Shown here piece after piece: positions 1-9,070 of a DNA stretch of 64,000 nt (positions are counted from its first letter, which is position 1; the number at the start of each line of letters is the position of its first letter). Under the pieces are notes generated by a model that worked only from the letters and a program-made list of their open reading frames with translations, was not told the DNA's origin and ran no database searches. The stretch comes from an uncultured Eggerthella sp. (GTDB lineage: Bacteria > Actinomycetota > Coriobacteriia > Coriobacteriales > Eggerthellaceae). Where the stretch lies: contig CALLDI010000007.1 of the NCBI GenBank assembly GCA_937998355.1, positions 372,001-436,000 on the forward strand. Direction: 5' to 3'. Position numbers and translations under genes: made by a program.

Positions 1-500
1 ACAGGCGAGAACACGAAGGAGCCCAGACCCGCAGCTGCATTGAGCATGCCCGAGATGGTCATAGCGCGCTGCTGTCCCACGAAATTGATGGACGAGGTGA
101 GCACGAGACCGAACGAGATCGCACCAGCACCGAGGCCGAAGAGCACACCGAGCGAGACGAAGAGAGTGATCGGTCCCGTCGCGAGCGCCATACCAACAAG
201 ACTCCCTATGAAGAATGCGACCCCCAGGAGCAGCACGAAACGATTCGACTTGCGATTCGCCAAGATACCGAACGCAGGCTGGCTCGCGCCGAAGACGAGC
301 TGCATGACCGCAACGCAGAAGCTCACGTCTTCATAAGGGATCGCGCACTGCTCGACCAAGGGCACCAAAAGGATGCCGATATCGCCACGCATGCCTGCGC
401 CGAACCCATATAGGCAGCAGGAAACGATGCCGAAGGCAAGGAACGCGAGCCACGCTCTTGCATGAGAAGGCGTGTTGGCTTTGTCTTGTCGTGAGGTCAT
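1..500 (-). CDS. MFS transporter, N-terminal part (cut by window edge)
   Basis: The minus strand reads open from an ATG at 500 to the window start, giving about 166 residues. The product has a short polar N-terminus followed by at least four hydrophobic helices with the Gly/Ala-rich faces typical of major facilitator superfamily carriers, including a basic ANRKSNR loop between helices 2 and 3 where MFS proteins carry their conserved motif. A purine-rich AAGGGAAG ribosome site lies just before the ATG. The gene is divergent from a LysR regulator, a common arrangement in which the regulator controls the exporter or importer. The substrate cannot be told from the sequence, and the C-terminal part lies outside the window. 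Confidence 0.85.
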   Translation of the reverse strand, partial: MTSRQDKANTPSHARAWLAFLAFGIVSCCLYGFGAGMRGDIGILLVPLVEQCAIPYEDVSFCVAVMQLVFGASQPAFGILANRKSNRFVLLLGVAFFIGSLVGMALATGPITLFVSLGVLFGLGAGAISFGLVLTSSINFVGQQRAMTISGMLNAAAGLGSFVFSP

Positions 501-607
501 CGCTTCCCTTTCTGTGGGCCGAATCGTGCTTTTCGACTCCGAAGCATACGGGATGCGTTAGCATAAGTGAAACAAAGATATTTGAACTAAGTATTAGGAA
601 TGCTTAT

Positions 608-1474
608 ATGGATACTTCACGCTATCAGATCCTTGCACGCGTGGTCGAGCTAGGCAGTTTCTCGAAGGCCGCTGATGAATTGGGCTATACCCAATCGGCG
701 GTGAGCCAAGCGGTCGCCGCCATCGAGAACACGATCGGCTTCAAACTGGTCGTGCGCGATCGCAGCGGGGTTCACCTCACGCCTGAGGGAAAGCTCGTCT
801 TTCCGAGCATCGAAGGCGTGCTGAATGCTGAGCGCCTCGTTGAAGAAAAAGTGGCAGAGATCGCAGGGCTCGAGCGCGGAACCGTGCGCATGGGCACCAT
901 CGCTTCCATTTCCGAGCAATGGCTACCCGAAGTGATCGCACGTTTCCAGGAGCGGTGGCCTGCGGTCGAATTCGTCATCCATCAGGGCGATTACGATCTT
1001 ATTCCCGAATGGATCCGCGAAGGGCGCGTCGACTTCGGATTCGTGAACCCTGCTGCCGTACAAGGGCTGAAAACGCAGGTGATAACCGATGGCGCGATGT
1101 GCGCTGTGCTTCCGCCTAGCCACCCGCTCGCCAAGCTCGATACGGTGCCGCTCGAAGCGCTCGCGAAAGAACCGTTCATCTTGCTCGAAGAGGGCGGCTA
1201 CTACGAACCGCTCGAGGCATTCAAGGCATGCGGGCTCAAGCCCGACGTGCGCTTCACAATCCATGACGACTTCGCCATCATGGCCATGGTCGAACAGGGC
1301 CTTGGCGTAAGCATCCTTGCCGAACTGATCATGGAGCGCTGTGGATGGAACGTGGTCACGCGCCCTTGCGATCCGCCCGTCTCACGCACGATCGCGCTCG
1401 CTTGGAAGGACGACGCGAGCGTACCCATCGCCAGCAGACGGTTCATGGATATGGTGGCCGAGCTGTGCGAATGA
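608..1474 (+). CDS. LysR-family transcriptional regulator
   Basis: This 288-residue protein begins with a classic LysR winged helix-turn-helix (residues about 1-60, containing GSFSKAADELGYTQSAVSQ) and continues into a periplasmic-binding-protein-like effector domain. The reading frame is open upstream to 458, but ATG 608 is chosen because it gives the standard LysR N-terminus and usual family length. It is divergent from the MFS gene across a 107-bp gap, so the likely target is that transporter and its own promoter. The inducer is unknown. The regulator class is clear; the target is inference from position. Confidence 0.9.
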   Translation: MDTSRYQILARVVELGSFSKAADELGYTQSAVSQAVAAIENTIGFKLVVRDRSGVHLTPEGKLVFPSIEGVLNAERLVEEKVAEIAGLERGTVRMGTIASISEQWLPEVIARFQERWPAVEFVIHQGDYDLIPEWIREGRVDFGFVNPAAVQGLKTQVITDGAMCAVLPPSHPLAKLDTVPLEALAKEPFILLEEGGYYEPLEAFKACGLKPDVRFTIHDDFAIMAMVEQGLGVSILAELIMERCGWNVVTRPCDPPVSRTIALAWKDDASVPIASRRFMDMVAELCE

Positions 1475-1560
1475 GCACCGCAGCGGATCTCGGCAGCTCG
1501 ATCGAAGATCCCTACAAGGGCTAGACCGATCATACGTTAGTCCATCTCCCATGAAGAAAA

Positions 1561-1584
1561 AGGCCGAGCGACTACCCGGCCTTT
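1561..1584. terminator. Rho-independent terminator between convergent genes
   Basis: The arms AGGCCG and CGGCCT form a 6-bp stem around a 10-nt loop. An A-run before it and a short T-run after it let it act in both directions, between the LysR gene and the SDR gene that converge here. Confidence 0.6.
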
Positions 1585-1611
1585 CGTGTTTCCAAGGAGC
1601 GATCCTGCGTT

Positions 1612-2412
1612 CTACCAGGTGCGCGATGCCATAGCGCGGAACTGCGCGGTGGTAGGAACGTGCGAGTTCATGCCGCCGTCGACCGTGACGACCTGACCGG
1701 TGAAGTAGCTGCTCTCATCGCCTGCCAAATAGACGCACATCGCAGCGATGTCCTCCGGCGCGCCATAACGGGTCACGTCGATGTTGTCGAGGAAGATATC
1801 CTTCAGTGCCTGCGGGACCCTCGCTTCATTCTGCGGCGTGACGATGAGGCCAGGGCGCACGCAGTTGCAACGAATGTTCTGTTTGCCGTACTGGATCGCG
1901 GTGTACTTCGTGAGCATATCGACGCCCGCTTTCGCGCATGCATACGCCGTGGTGCCCAGGTCGCCACCGCACGAGGCCATCGAACCGATGTTGATGATCG
2001 AGCCGCCGCCGTTCTCCTGCATATAGGGGAGCACGGTCTTGATGCAGTAGAAGGTCGAACGAATGTCGCTCGCGAACACCGCGTCCCAATCTTCGAGCGA
2101 GATCTCGTCCACGCGACCGTCCTTCAGCGCCATGCCCGCTGCATTGTTCACGAGCACGTCGATCTTGCCCCACTTGGCAACGACATCAGCGAACAGCGTG
2201 TCCACGGTTTCGGGCTGCGTAAGATCCATGGTGTGGAAGAATGCTTCGCCACCTGCAGATTCGATCGCGTCGACCACTGCCTGGCCACGCTCTACATTGC
2301 GGCCGCATACGACGACCTTCGCTCCTTCTGCGCCGAACATCTTCGCGATGCCCGTTCCGATTCCACTCGTGGAGCCCGTTACGATCGCAACTTTATCCTT
2401 CAAACGATCCAT
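1612..2412 (-). CDS. Short-chain dehydrogenase/reductase (SDR)
   Basis: This is a 266-residue classical SDR with a Rossmann fold. It shows the cofactor motif TGSTSGIG (residues 12-19), the NNAAG motif near 89-93, catalytic Ser144 and the YxxxK pair Tyr157/Lys161, so it should be an active NAD(P)-dependent oxidoreductase. Arg38 at the end of the second beta strand, where NAD-specific enzymes usually have Asp, suggests preference for NADP(H). The C-terminal VVTVDGGMNS is typical of the family. The substrate is not determinable; hydroxysteroid, sugar and acyl-carrier ketoreductases all share this scaffold. A MarR-type regulator gene lies just upstream on the same strand. Confidence 0.9.
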   Translation of the reverse strand: MDRLKDKVAIVTGSTSGIGTGIAKMFGAEGAKVVVCGRNVERGQAVVDAIESAGGEAFFHTMDLTQPETVDTLFADVVAKWGKIDVLVNNAAGMALKDGRVDEISLEDWDAVFASDIRSTFYCIKTVLPYMQENGGGSIINIGSMASCGGDLGTTAYACAKAGVDMLTKYTAIQYGKQNIRCNCVRPGLIVTPQNEARVPQALKDIFLDNIDVTRYGAPEDIAAMCVYLAGDESSYFTGQVVTVDGGMNSHVPTTAQFRAMASRTW

Positions 2413-2505
2413 TCCAAATTCTCCTTGTCGATTGAGCTGGGATTTTCATATACCAGTGTCATTCTAGCGCAACATGGATAACCCATCGTTCTGATAGGAA
2501 AAGAA

Positions 2506-3078
2506 CTATCGACGAGGCATGCGACCGAATCCGAATGGCGACGCGGGGCGCGAACGACGTGGGCGGCGAGGCGTCTCTTCCTCCCACTTCTGCTCGAGCG
2601 ATTCAGCAAGGCGTGTGAGGTATTCTTCCAAGTTCGCCTTTTCATCGTCGGCCAAGCAATCGAAGAAATCGATGTTCGGATCCGCGTCGGGAACTGCATC
2701 TGCTGCAGCACGGCCTTCTTCGGTCAGTTCCACGATCTGCTTACGGCGGTCCTCGGGCGACGGTGTGCGCGTGATGTAGCCTTTCGCCTCCAGCTTCGAG
2801 AGCAATTCCGCCAGCGATTGTTGACGCATATCCAGAACCTCCATCAGATCCTTCTGGCTGATGGGGTCCTTCACCAGGGAAAGCGCCTTCAGGACACGAC
2901 CCTGTCCGCGCGACGCATCTCGACCACGCGCCATGCGGTCGCCGAACTGCGCGTGCATGTAGCGCATCGCCAGCACTTGCAAGCGCTCGAGTCGATGCCA
3001 CAGTCGATGATCGATGTTGTCGAGGTCCTCGATCTCTTTCACGGTCGCTTTCCTTTCGAAGATATTGTCTTTTCTCAT
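2506..3078 (-). CDS. MarR-family transcriptional regulator
   Basis: The 190-residue product carries a MarR winged helix: an N-terminal helical dimerisation segment, a recognition-helix region with QKDLMEVLDMRQQSLAELL, and the wing sequence SPEDRRKQIVELTEEG followed by GRAAAD. About 30 C-terminal residues are an Arg/Pro-rich tail that most MarR proteins lack and that could add non-specific DNA contacts. The start is the ATG at 3078, preceded by AAAGAAG. It is 93 bp upstream of the SDR gene on the same strand and may control it; this is inferred from position only. Confidence 0.87.
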   Translation of the reverse strand: MRKDNIFERKATVKEIEDLDNIDHRLWHRLERLQVLAMRYMHAQFGDRMARGRDASRGQGRVLKALSLVKDPISQKDLMEVLDMRQQSLAELLSKLEAKGYITRTPSPEDRRKQIVELTEEGRAAADAVPDADPNIDFFDCLADDEKANLEEYLTRLAESLEQKWEEETPRRPRRSRPASPFGFGRMPRR

Positions 3079-3269
3079 TCTAATCGCTTCTTTCGCATCG
3101 GTCAGGTTTTCGTTCGTTATCGTTTAGATCATGCCACTGCTTGCGGAAGAGCAGAGGTCGTGCCTGATAAAAGGGAACTTTTCCATGTGCGATCTCTGGG
3201 AAGCCGTGTGATCCGACAACAACATGCAAGGTGGGCATGGCGCGCAAGGTGGAGTATAATCGGTCACAC

Positions 3270-3344
3270 GCGGGCGTCGTATAATGGTTATTACGGCGGC
3301 TTCCCAAGCCACTCACGCGGGTTCGATTCCCGTCGCCCGCTCCA
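3270..3344 (+). tRNA. tRNA-Gly (anticodon CCC)
   Basis: The 75-nt gene has a GCGGGCG/CGCCCGC acceptor stem, a D-loop AATGGTTA, an anticodon loop TTCCCAA giving anticodon CCC, a T-loop TTCGATT and an encoded 3' CCA. It aligns well with known bacterial tRNA-Gly(CCC). The anticodon stem has one C-A mismatch. A perfect TATAAT -10 box lies at 3255-3260; the -35 is weak. Confidence 0.93.
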
Positions 3345-3356
3345 AAGAGCGCACGA

Positions 3357-3387
3357 ACGTCACCTCTTCAGGTGGCGTTCTTCTTTT
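3357..3387 (+). terminator. Terminator after tRNA-Gly
   Basis: The arms ACGTCACCT and AGGTGGCGT pair over 9 bp (one G-T) around a 4-nt loop and are followed by the pyrimidine tract TCTTCTTTT. Confidence 0.75.
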
Positions 3388-3564
3388 GTGGACATCCTTA
3401 TGTTCATCGGCCTGCTCGAGATCGAGATGGCCGAACACCTTCACTGAGGACGAGACAAGAGCGATTCGGGAACATCTCTCCTACGCGCTTCCGGGTCGGA
3501 AATTACGCTTCTGTAAGCGCGCGAACATACCCTTTTCGATATGATGGATGAAAGGAGGATACCC

Positions 3565-4242
3565 ATGCACGTTCTACTGGTCGAAGACGATACCGCTATC
3601 GTTTCAGCACTACGCGATGTGCTGGAGAGCGAAGGCTATGCGGTCACTTCCTTTGCAACGCAAAACGAAGCTTGCGAAGCACTCGATCGCGAGACCTTCG
3701 CGATCGCGCTCTTGGACATCACACTGGCACAAGGCAACGGATTCGCGGTATGCGCCGCTGCGCGCGACGCTGCACCTGAAATGCCCGTCATCTTCCTGAC
3801 CGCTTCCGACGACGAATACTCCACGGTAGCGGGTCTCGACATGGGCGCGGTCGACTACATCGCCAAGCCCTTTCGCACTCGCGAATTGCTCTCGCGCATG
3901 CGCGTGGCGCTGCGCAAGGCGAATCCTGCTGAAACCGTTCTTGAGGTGGGCGATGTACGCCTTGACGTTTCCTCGGCCACAGTGACGAAAGCGGGCAAAG
4001 AAGTCTTCCTTTCCGCGCTCGAATATCGGTTGCTGCTCTATTTCCTTCAGCGCAAAGGGCGCTTGATCACCCGCGAGAATCTGCGCGATGCAGTGTGGGA
4101 TAGTGCCGGCGAATACGTTTCCGATAACGCGCTGAACGTCTATATCAAGCGCCTGCGTCAAAAGATCGAGACCGATCCAACCGACCCCACCATCATCCTT
4201 ACCGTGCGCGGGCTCGGCTACAAGGTCTCCGACGAAAGTTAG
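3565..4242 (+). CDS. OmpR/PhoB-type response regulator
   Basis: This 225-residue two-component regulator has a receiver domain (residues 1-115: acidic pocket Glu7/Asp8/Asp9, phosphoacceptor Asp51, Thr79, Lys101) and an OmpR-type winged-helix DNA-binding domain (about 125-225, ending in RGLGYKVSDES). Start ATG 3565 is chosen over the in-frame ATG at 3541 because AAAGGAGG at 3551-3558 is ideally placed for it. The sensor kinase gene starts 4 bp after its stop, so the two form an operon. The ABC transporter that follows is the likely output, as in antimicrobial-peptide-sensing modules. Confidence 0.93.
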   Translation: MHVLLVEDDTAIVSALRDVLESEGYAVTSFATQNEACEALDRETFAIALLDITLAQGNGFAVCAAARDAAPEMPVIFLTASDDEYSTVAGLDMGAVDYIAKPFRTRELLSRMRVALRKANPAETVLEVGDVRLDVSSATVTKAGKEVFLSALEYRLLLYFLQRKGRLITRENLRDAVWDSAGEYVSDNALNVYIKRLRQKIETDPTDPTIILTVRGLGYKVSDES

Positions 4243-4245
4243 CGT

Positions 4246-5244
4246 ATGGGCTCATGGAATACATTCATATATCAATCGCTCGCCTTCGTGATAGTGATCG
4301 CACTGGCGAGCATATGCGCCCCTGGCGAAGCGAAGCCATGGATCGTGATATGCGGCGCTGCGTGCCTTGCGCTCTTCGTTGTCTTCTCGCTGTGGCGCCA
4401 TAGAGAGACCCGTCGCCTTGCGGGACAGATCGACGAAGTGCTCCATAACGGTCGCTCGATCAACCTCACCTCTTATCGTGAAGGTGATGTGGCCGTGCTC
4501 GCGAACGAGCTCGGTAAGATGGTCGCGCGCCTTTCGCGGTTGAGCGATTCCCTTTCTAAAGAGCGCAATGCGCTCGCCGATGCGCTGGCGGATATCTCCC
4601 ACCAAACACGCACACCGCTCACTGCGATCGGTTTGCGCTTGCCCGCCATCGAGAACGCCGACGATCCAGCTGAACGCAAGCGCCTCGTACGCGAACTCGA
4701 ATCGATGATCGAGCGTATGTCCTGGCTGCAGACCACGCTGCTGAAGATCGCGAAGGCAGATGCAGGGGCCATTCATGTCGAAGCACGAGAAGTGTTCGCT
4801 GCCGAGGCCATCCAGCGAGCGGTCCTTCCCCTGGAGCCTTCGTTCGATCTACGCGACATCACGCTCGTGCTCGAATCTGACGAGCGCGCGAGCTTCCAAG
4901 GAGATCTGCTCTGGACCGCCGAGGCTATTCAGAACATCACGAAGAATTGCATGGAACACACCCCGGCTGGCGGAACGGTGCGCATAACAGCGAACGAGAA
5001 CGCGCTCGCCACCACCATCACCGTCACTGATACAGGTGCGGGATTCACAGATGACGACCTGCCGCACGTCTTCGAACGCTTCTACCGCGGCACGAACGCC
5101 AACGCACCCACACAAGAAGGATTCGGCGTCGGCCTCGCTCTCGCCCAGTCGCTCATATCCGTGCAAGGAGGTACGATCCGTGCGAGCAACGCAGCTGAGG
5201 GCGGAGCGTGCTTCCAGATCGCGTTTCCTAAGATCACCGTCTAG
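4246..5244 (+). CDS. Sensor histidine kinase
   Basis: The 332-residue kinase has two N-terminal membrane helices (about 9-25 and 32-50) with almost no loop between them, a HAMP-like linker, a HisKA domain with phospho-acceptor His119 in ADISHQTRTPLTAI, and an HATPase domain with N box (NITKNCMEHT), G1 (DTGAGF) and G2 (GFGVGLALAQ). The near absence of an extracytoplasmic loop resembles intramembrane-sensing kinases, which often sense through an associated ABC transporter rather than a ligand domain. It pairs with the response regulator just upstream. The stimulus is unknown. Confidence 0.92.
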   Translation: MGSWNTFIYQSLAFVIVIALASICAPGEAKPWIVICGAACLALFVVFSLWRHRETRRLAGQIDEVLHNGRSINLTSYREGDVAVLANELGKMVARLSRLSDSLSKERNALADALADISHQTRTPLTAIGLRLPAIENADDPAERKRLVRELESMIERMSWLQTTLLKIAKADAGAIHVEAREVFAAEAIQRAVLPLEPSFDLRDITLVLESDERASFQGDLLWTAEAIQNITKNCMEHTPAGGTVRITANENALATTITVTDTGAGFTDDDLPHVFERFYRGTNANAPTQEGFGVGLALAQSLISVQGGTIRASNAAEGGACFQIAFPKITV

Positions 5245-5374
5245 CCCTTCTGCTTTGACGACTCATTCATCGCGTTGTCAAGGTGACGATTCCGTAAGAC
5301 AGCATTCACGCGAGCGCAAGCCGCGCCGTTCATACTCAAGATGAGGCTGAACACCAAGAGAAAGGCACTTCCCC

Positions 5375-6058
5375 ATGGATATACTCACCGTCAGCCACCT
5401 CACCAAAGTCTACGGAACCGGCGTTGCGACCACGCGCGCGCTCGACGATGTTTCGCTTACGGTGCAGGAAGGCGAATTCGTTGCCATCGTGGGCTCATCG
5501 GGCTCAGGAAAGTCGACGTTGCTCCACTTGATCGGTGGTGTCGATCGACCCACGTCCGGAACGGTCAAAGTGAACGGCATGGACGTGTACGACCGCGACG
5601 ATGAATCGCTCGCGATCTTCCGCCGTCGTGAGGTGGGCCTGGTCTACCAGTTCTACAATCTCGTTCCCGTGCTCAACGTAGTGGAGAACATCACACTACC
5701 CGTTGCGCTGGATGGGCGCGAAGTGAACGAAGAGCGTTTGAACCAGCTGCTCGATCAACTCGGTCTACGTGGGCGGGAAGGTCATTTGCCGAGCCAGCTT
5801 TCTGGCGGCCAACAACAACGCGTGGCCATCGCGCGTGCGCTCATGAACGCACCAGCGCTCGTGCTGGCTGACGAACCGACCGGCAACCTCGATACCGCGA
5901 ACAGCAACGAGATCATGCGCTTGCTACGCCAGTCCAACCGCGATCATGGCCAGACCATGATCGTGATCACGCACGATGAAGAGATCGCGCTCGCGGCAGA
6001 TCGGATCATCGCGATCGAGGACGGCAAGATCGTTCGGGATGAAAGGATCCGACGATGA
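5375..6058 (+). CDS. ABC transporter ATP-binding protein (MacB/LolD type)
   Basis: The 227-residue ATPase shows Walker [10 protein letters not shown] (residues 40-48), Q-loop [13 protein letters not shown] signature LSGGQQQR, Walker B LVLADEP and the switch His in VITHDEE. This pattern is typical of the MacB/LolD/FtsE branch that pairs with FtsX-fold permeases. Its stop overlaps the permease start (ATGA), showing translational coupling. It powers the permease and probably acts with the two-component system upstream in peptide resistance or extrusion, which is inference from gene order. Confidence 0.93.
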   Translation: MDILTVSHLTKVYGTGVATTRALDDVSLTVQEGEFVAIVGSSGSGKSTLLHLIGGVDRPTSGTVKVNGMDVYDRDDESLAIFRRREVGLVYQFYNLVPVLNVVENITLPVALDGREVNEERLNQLLDQLGLRGREGHLPSQLSGGQQQRVAIARALMNAPALVLADEPTGNLDTANSNEIMRLLRQSNRDHGQTMIVITHDEEIALAADRIIAIEDGKIVRDERIRR

Positions 6059-8970
6059 GCGGCATGACCAACTTCACGATGCGGTCGCTGCGCGCCAATC
6101 GCGTACGCACGGTCGTCACCATGGCAGGCGTTGCACTCGCCGCTGCGCTCATCGCTGCCATCCTCATTTCGTACACCTCGCTCACCGACTTCCTCTATCG
6201 TGCCGAAGCCGCCACCCAGGGCGCTTGGATGTCGTATGCGGAAGGCGACATCTCGGACGAGTTCGCGGACGACCTCCTGAATGCGAAGGACGATTCGAAC
6301 GTTACCTCGCTCGCAACGTTCTCCGATAGAGGCTATGCCCAGCTCACGAGCGAACAACAAAGCAAGATCGGGCAATATCTTTCCATCGTCGCCGCTGAAG
6401 GCGACCTCGAATCCTTGACCGCGATCGAACCCTCTGAAGGGCGCTTGCCCGAAAACGACCATGAATTGCTGCTCTTTCAAGGCTGGCAGACCCTCCAAGA
6501 TGTGCAGCTTGGCGATACGATCACCTTTCAAGTCGGCACGCGTGAAGCGCTGGCCGCAGGCGATTCATTCGACTACATGACCGAGACCACGGTCTCGTTC
6601 GGTGTGGGCGATCGATTGGATTTCACGACGGGTTATCTTGAACCTGAGACCGACGGTGGGACGCTCGCCGAACATCTCGTCGATCTTCATGAAGAAACGT
6701 ACACCGTGGTGGGCTTCTACGACCGCGCCAATTACGCACTGGTTTCTTCCGTAGGTACGATCGGCCTGACGCGCGGGCAGCCGGTCGCGAATGATTTCAC
6801 GCGTGCTTTCATGACATTCGACCACGTCGATTCGACCGATGAAGTGCTTGAACGAACCAAGGCGCTCTTTCCGGAGAGCAACGTCGTGCTCCATAGCGCG
6901 ATGCTGCGCTACATGGGCATCTCGAGCGACGCCGGCATTTGGAAGACCTTCAACAGTCTAGTGGTCATCTTGGCAGCTATCATCGCGCTGGCCTGCGTCT
7001 CGCTCATCTTCAACGCATTCAACATCTCGGTCGCAGAACGCATGAACGCATTCGGGCTGCTCTCCTCCATCGGCGCGACCCCTGGCCAGCTGCGTCGTTC
7101 GGTCCTTTTGGAAGGCCTTATCATTGCCATCGTGGGCATTCCGCTTGGTTTGATCGTAGGCCTTCTCGGGTGTGCGATAACCTTTGCGATCCTGGGTCCT
7201 GGTATCGCCGAGATCGCAGGCGGCAACATCGTTCCGTTCGAGCTGGAGCTCGATGCTGGCGTGCTCAGCATCACCGCAGTGGTCACGCTCCTCGTCGTAC
7301 TCGTCTCAGCTTGGATCCCTTCGAAACGCGCAAGTCGCACGAGCATCATCGACGCACTCCGGCAGAGAAGCTCTTCGCGCGTTTCCAGAAAGGGAGCACG
7401 ACGTGCCCGAAAGAACGTCTCCATCGCTACGCTTTGGCGTAGGGCAGGCATAGCGGGCAAGGTCTTCGGCATCGGCGGTACGCTCGCACGCATCAACCGC
7501 AAACGTGCAGCGTCAAAAGGACGTGCAGCGGCGTTTTCGTTGGCTATCTCCATCGTGCTGCTGATGACCGCCGGGTCGCTCAACACGTTCTTGGGAACGC
7601 TGGTCGATGCGGCTTCAGGCGGGAAGACCGTCGTGGGCGAGGTGGGCATATCGACACGCTTCGAGGGTAACGAGCCCTCCTCTTCCCCCACCACTCCGCA
7701 AGATCTGCTCGAAGAGAAGGATGCTGCTTTCGCCTCGCGCGCGCGTGCGCTCGAAGCCCTCTATGACGACCTCGCAACGACCCCGAATGCCGAAGGGGTC
7801 GGCTGGTTGCTGACCGATCGTGCTGTGGTCACGTTACCAGCAGACATGTGCGGAGCGGCGTTCGAACAGTCAAATTCCATGGATGGTGGCCTGATGGTTG
7901 ATGGGAGCTACGGCACCACTGCCACCATCACGTATCTGGATGACGAAACGTTCGATCAGTACGCGCGACAGATCGGTCAAGACCCTGCAACCTACCATGA
8001 CCCTGACCGACCGCGTGCTATCGCGCTTTCTCAAACCTATGGCACTGATGGAACGAAATACCAGCTCTTCGAAGTATTGAAAGCAACAGGAACGATCGAA
8101 GTGATAGCAGCGGCAACGCTGGATGATCAACCAATAGCCGAGATCGGATTCATCGAGACGGTCGGCGAAAACGGCGAGAGCATACTCGAATTCGAGCCCT
8201 ATATGTTAAGCAAACGAGACACCCTGGAAGAGGCGCCGAGCGCCATGCAAGATCTCAAGATCGCACGGGTGGAGGTCGATATCGCCGCTCTGACCGAAGA
8301 AGCTCCTTTGAATACGGGAGTGGGAGATGGCAACGTCACGCTGATCGTGCCCGCATCCCTTGCCGAACAAAACTGCCTAGGCGGCGAAAGCCCGCTCTTC
8401 TACGGCTATTTCAACTCGGCCGACGGCGATCATGCAGCACTTGCAGAAGCCATCGAGCAGCGCGCGAAGGACTATTTCTCATACGAAGCACCCTACGAAG
8501 CATCCGGCGTTTCGTACAACGACTACATAGAAGAACGTGATTCGACGCAGATGCTCGCTACTATCGTGAACGTCTTCTGCCTGCTGTTCACGATCATCCT
8601 CGCACTGATCGCGATGGCCAACGTGTTCAACACGATCACGAACAGCCTGATCCTGCGCCAGCGCGAATTCGCGGTCATGCGCTCGATCGGACTTTCGCCG
8701 AAGCAATTCCGTCGCATGATCATCGATGAGTGCATGCACTTCGGCATCGCAGGACTCGTTCCCGGGCTCATCGTGTCGTTCGGCATATCGCTGCTGCTCT
8801 ATCTGGCAGTAGCGCAGTCGTTGGGCGGTCTTCCTTTCGCGATTCCCTGGGGATATGTGGGGATTGCCATCCTCTTGACCGCCGCGATCATGATCGTCTC
8901 CGTGCTGTATGGTCTACACCAGAGCAAGGCGGATAACGTGGTCGAAGCGTTGCGAGCAGATAACATCTAG
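6055..8970 (+). CDS. Large FtsX-fold ABC permease
   Basis: This 971-residue permease has an N-terminal membrane helix (about 13-35), a long extracytoplasmic domain, a first FtsX core of three helices (about 300-430), a basic cytoplasmic linker rich in Arg/Lys (about 435-500), another anchor helix near 500, a second extracytoplasmic region and a C-terminal FtsX core (about 845-965). This two-FtsX-domain layout is known from BceB/VraG-like and related large permeases. It starts within the stop codon of the ATPase gene. The role is likely removal of, or response to, cell-envelope-active compounds, but the substrate is not visible. Confidence 0.9.
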   Translation: MSGMTNFTMRSLRANRVRTVVTMAGVALAAALIAAILISYTSLTDFLYRAEAATQGAWMSYAEGDISDEFADDLLNAKDDSNVTSLATFSDRGYAQLTSEQQSKIGQYLSIVAAEGDLESLTAIEPSEGRLPENDHELLLFQGWQTLQDVQLGDTITFQVGTREALAAGDSFDYMTETTVSFGVGDRLDFTTGYLEPETDGGTLAEHLVDLHEETYTVVGFYDRANYALVSSVGTIGLTRGQPVANDFTRAFMTFDHVDSTDEVLERTKALFPESNVVLHSAMLRYMGISSDAGIWKTFNSLVVILAAIIALACVSLIFNAFNISVAERMNAFGLLSSIGATPGQLRRSVLLEGLIIAIVGIPLGLIVGLLGCAITFAILGPGIAEIAGGNIVPFELELDAGVLSITAVVTLLVVLVSAWIPSKRASRTSIIDALRQRSSSRVSRKGARRARKNVSIATLWRRAGIAGKVFGIGGTLARINRKRAASKGRAAAFSLAISIVLLMTAGSLNTFLGTLVDAASGGKTVVGEVGISTRFEGNEPSSSPTTPQDLLEEKDAAFASRARALEALYDDLATTPNAEGVGWLLTDRAVVTLPADMCGAAFEQSNSMDGGLMVDGSYGTTATITYLDDETFDQYARQIGQDPATYHDPDRPRAIALSQTYGTDGTKYQLFEVLKATGTIEVIAAATLDDQPIAEIGFIETVGENGESILEFEPYMLSKRDTLEEAPSAMQDLKIARVEVDIAALTEEAPLNTGVGDGNVTLIVPASLAEQNCLGGESPLFYGYFNSADGDHAALAEAIEQRAKDYFSYEAPYEASGVSYNDYIEERDSTQMLATIVNVFCLLFTIILALIAMANVFNTITNSLILRQREFAVMRSIGLSPKQFRRMIIDECMHFGIAGLVPGLIVSFGISLLLYLAVAQSLGGLPFAIPWGYVGIAILLTAAIMIVSVLYGLHQSKADNVVEALRADNI

Positions 8971-8993
8971 CTACGGTCGCACGTGAATTTCAT

Positions 8994-9048
8994 AAGGGGC
9001 TTTCAGCCACACGTTACGGTTTACCTATAATAGTGTGGTAAGCCCCTT
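8994..9048. repeat. Inverted repeat enclosing the promoter of the alarmone synthetase gene
   Basis: AAGGGGCTT (8994-9002) and AAGCCCCTT (9040-9048) are perfect complements, and CCACAC (9007-9012) pairs with GTGTGG (9033-9038) inside them. The 20-nt loop contains TATAAT at 9026-9031, so the apparent -10 box of the next gene lies inside the hairpin. It could terminate the upstream permease transcript, act as an operator, or both. Confidence 0.6.
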
Positions 9049-9070
9049 TGAATGAAAGGCTTACGGATCA

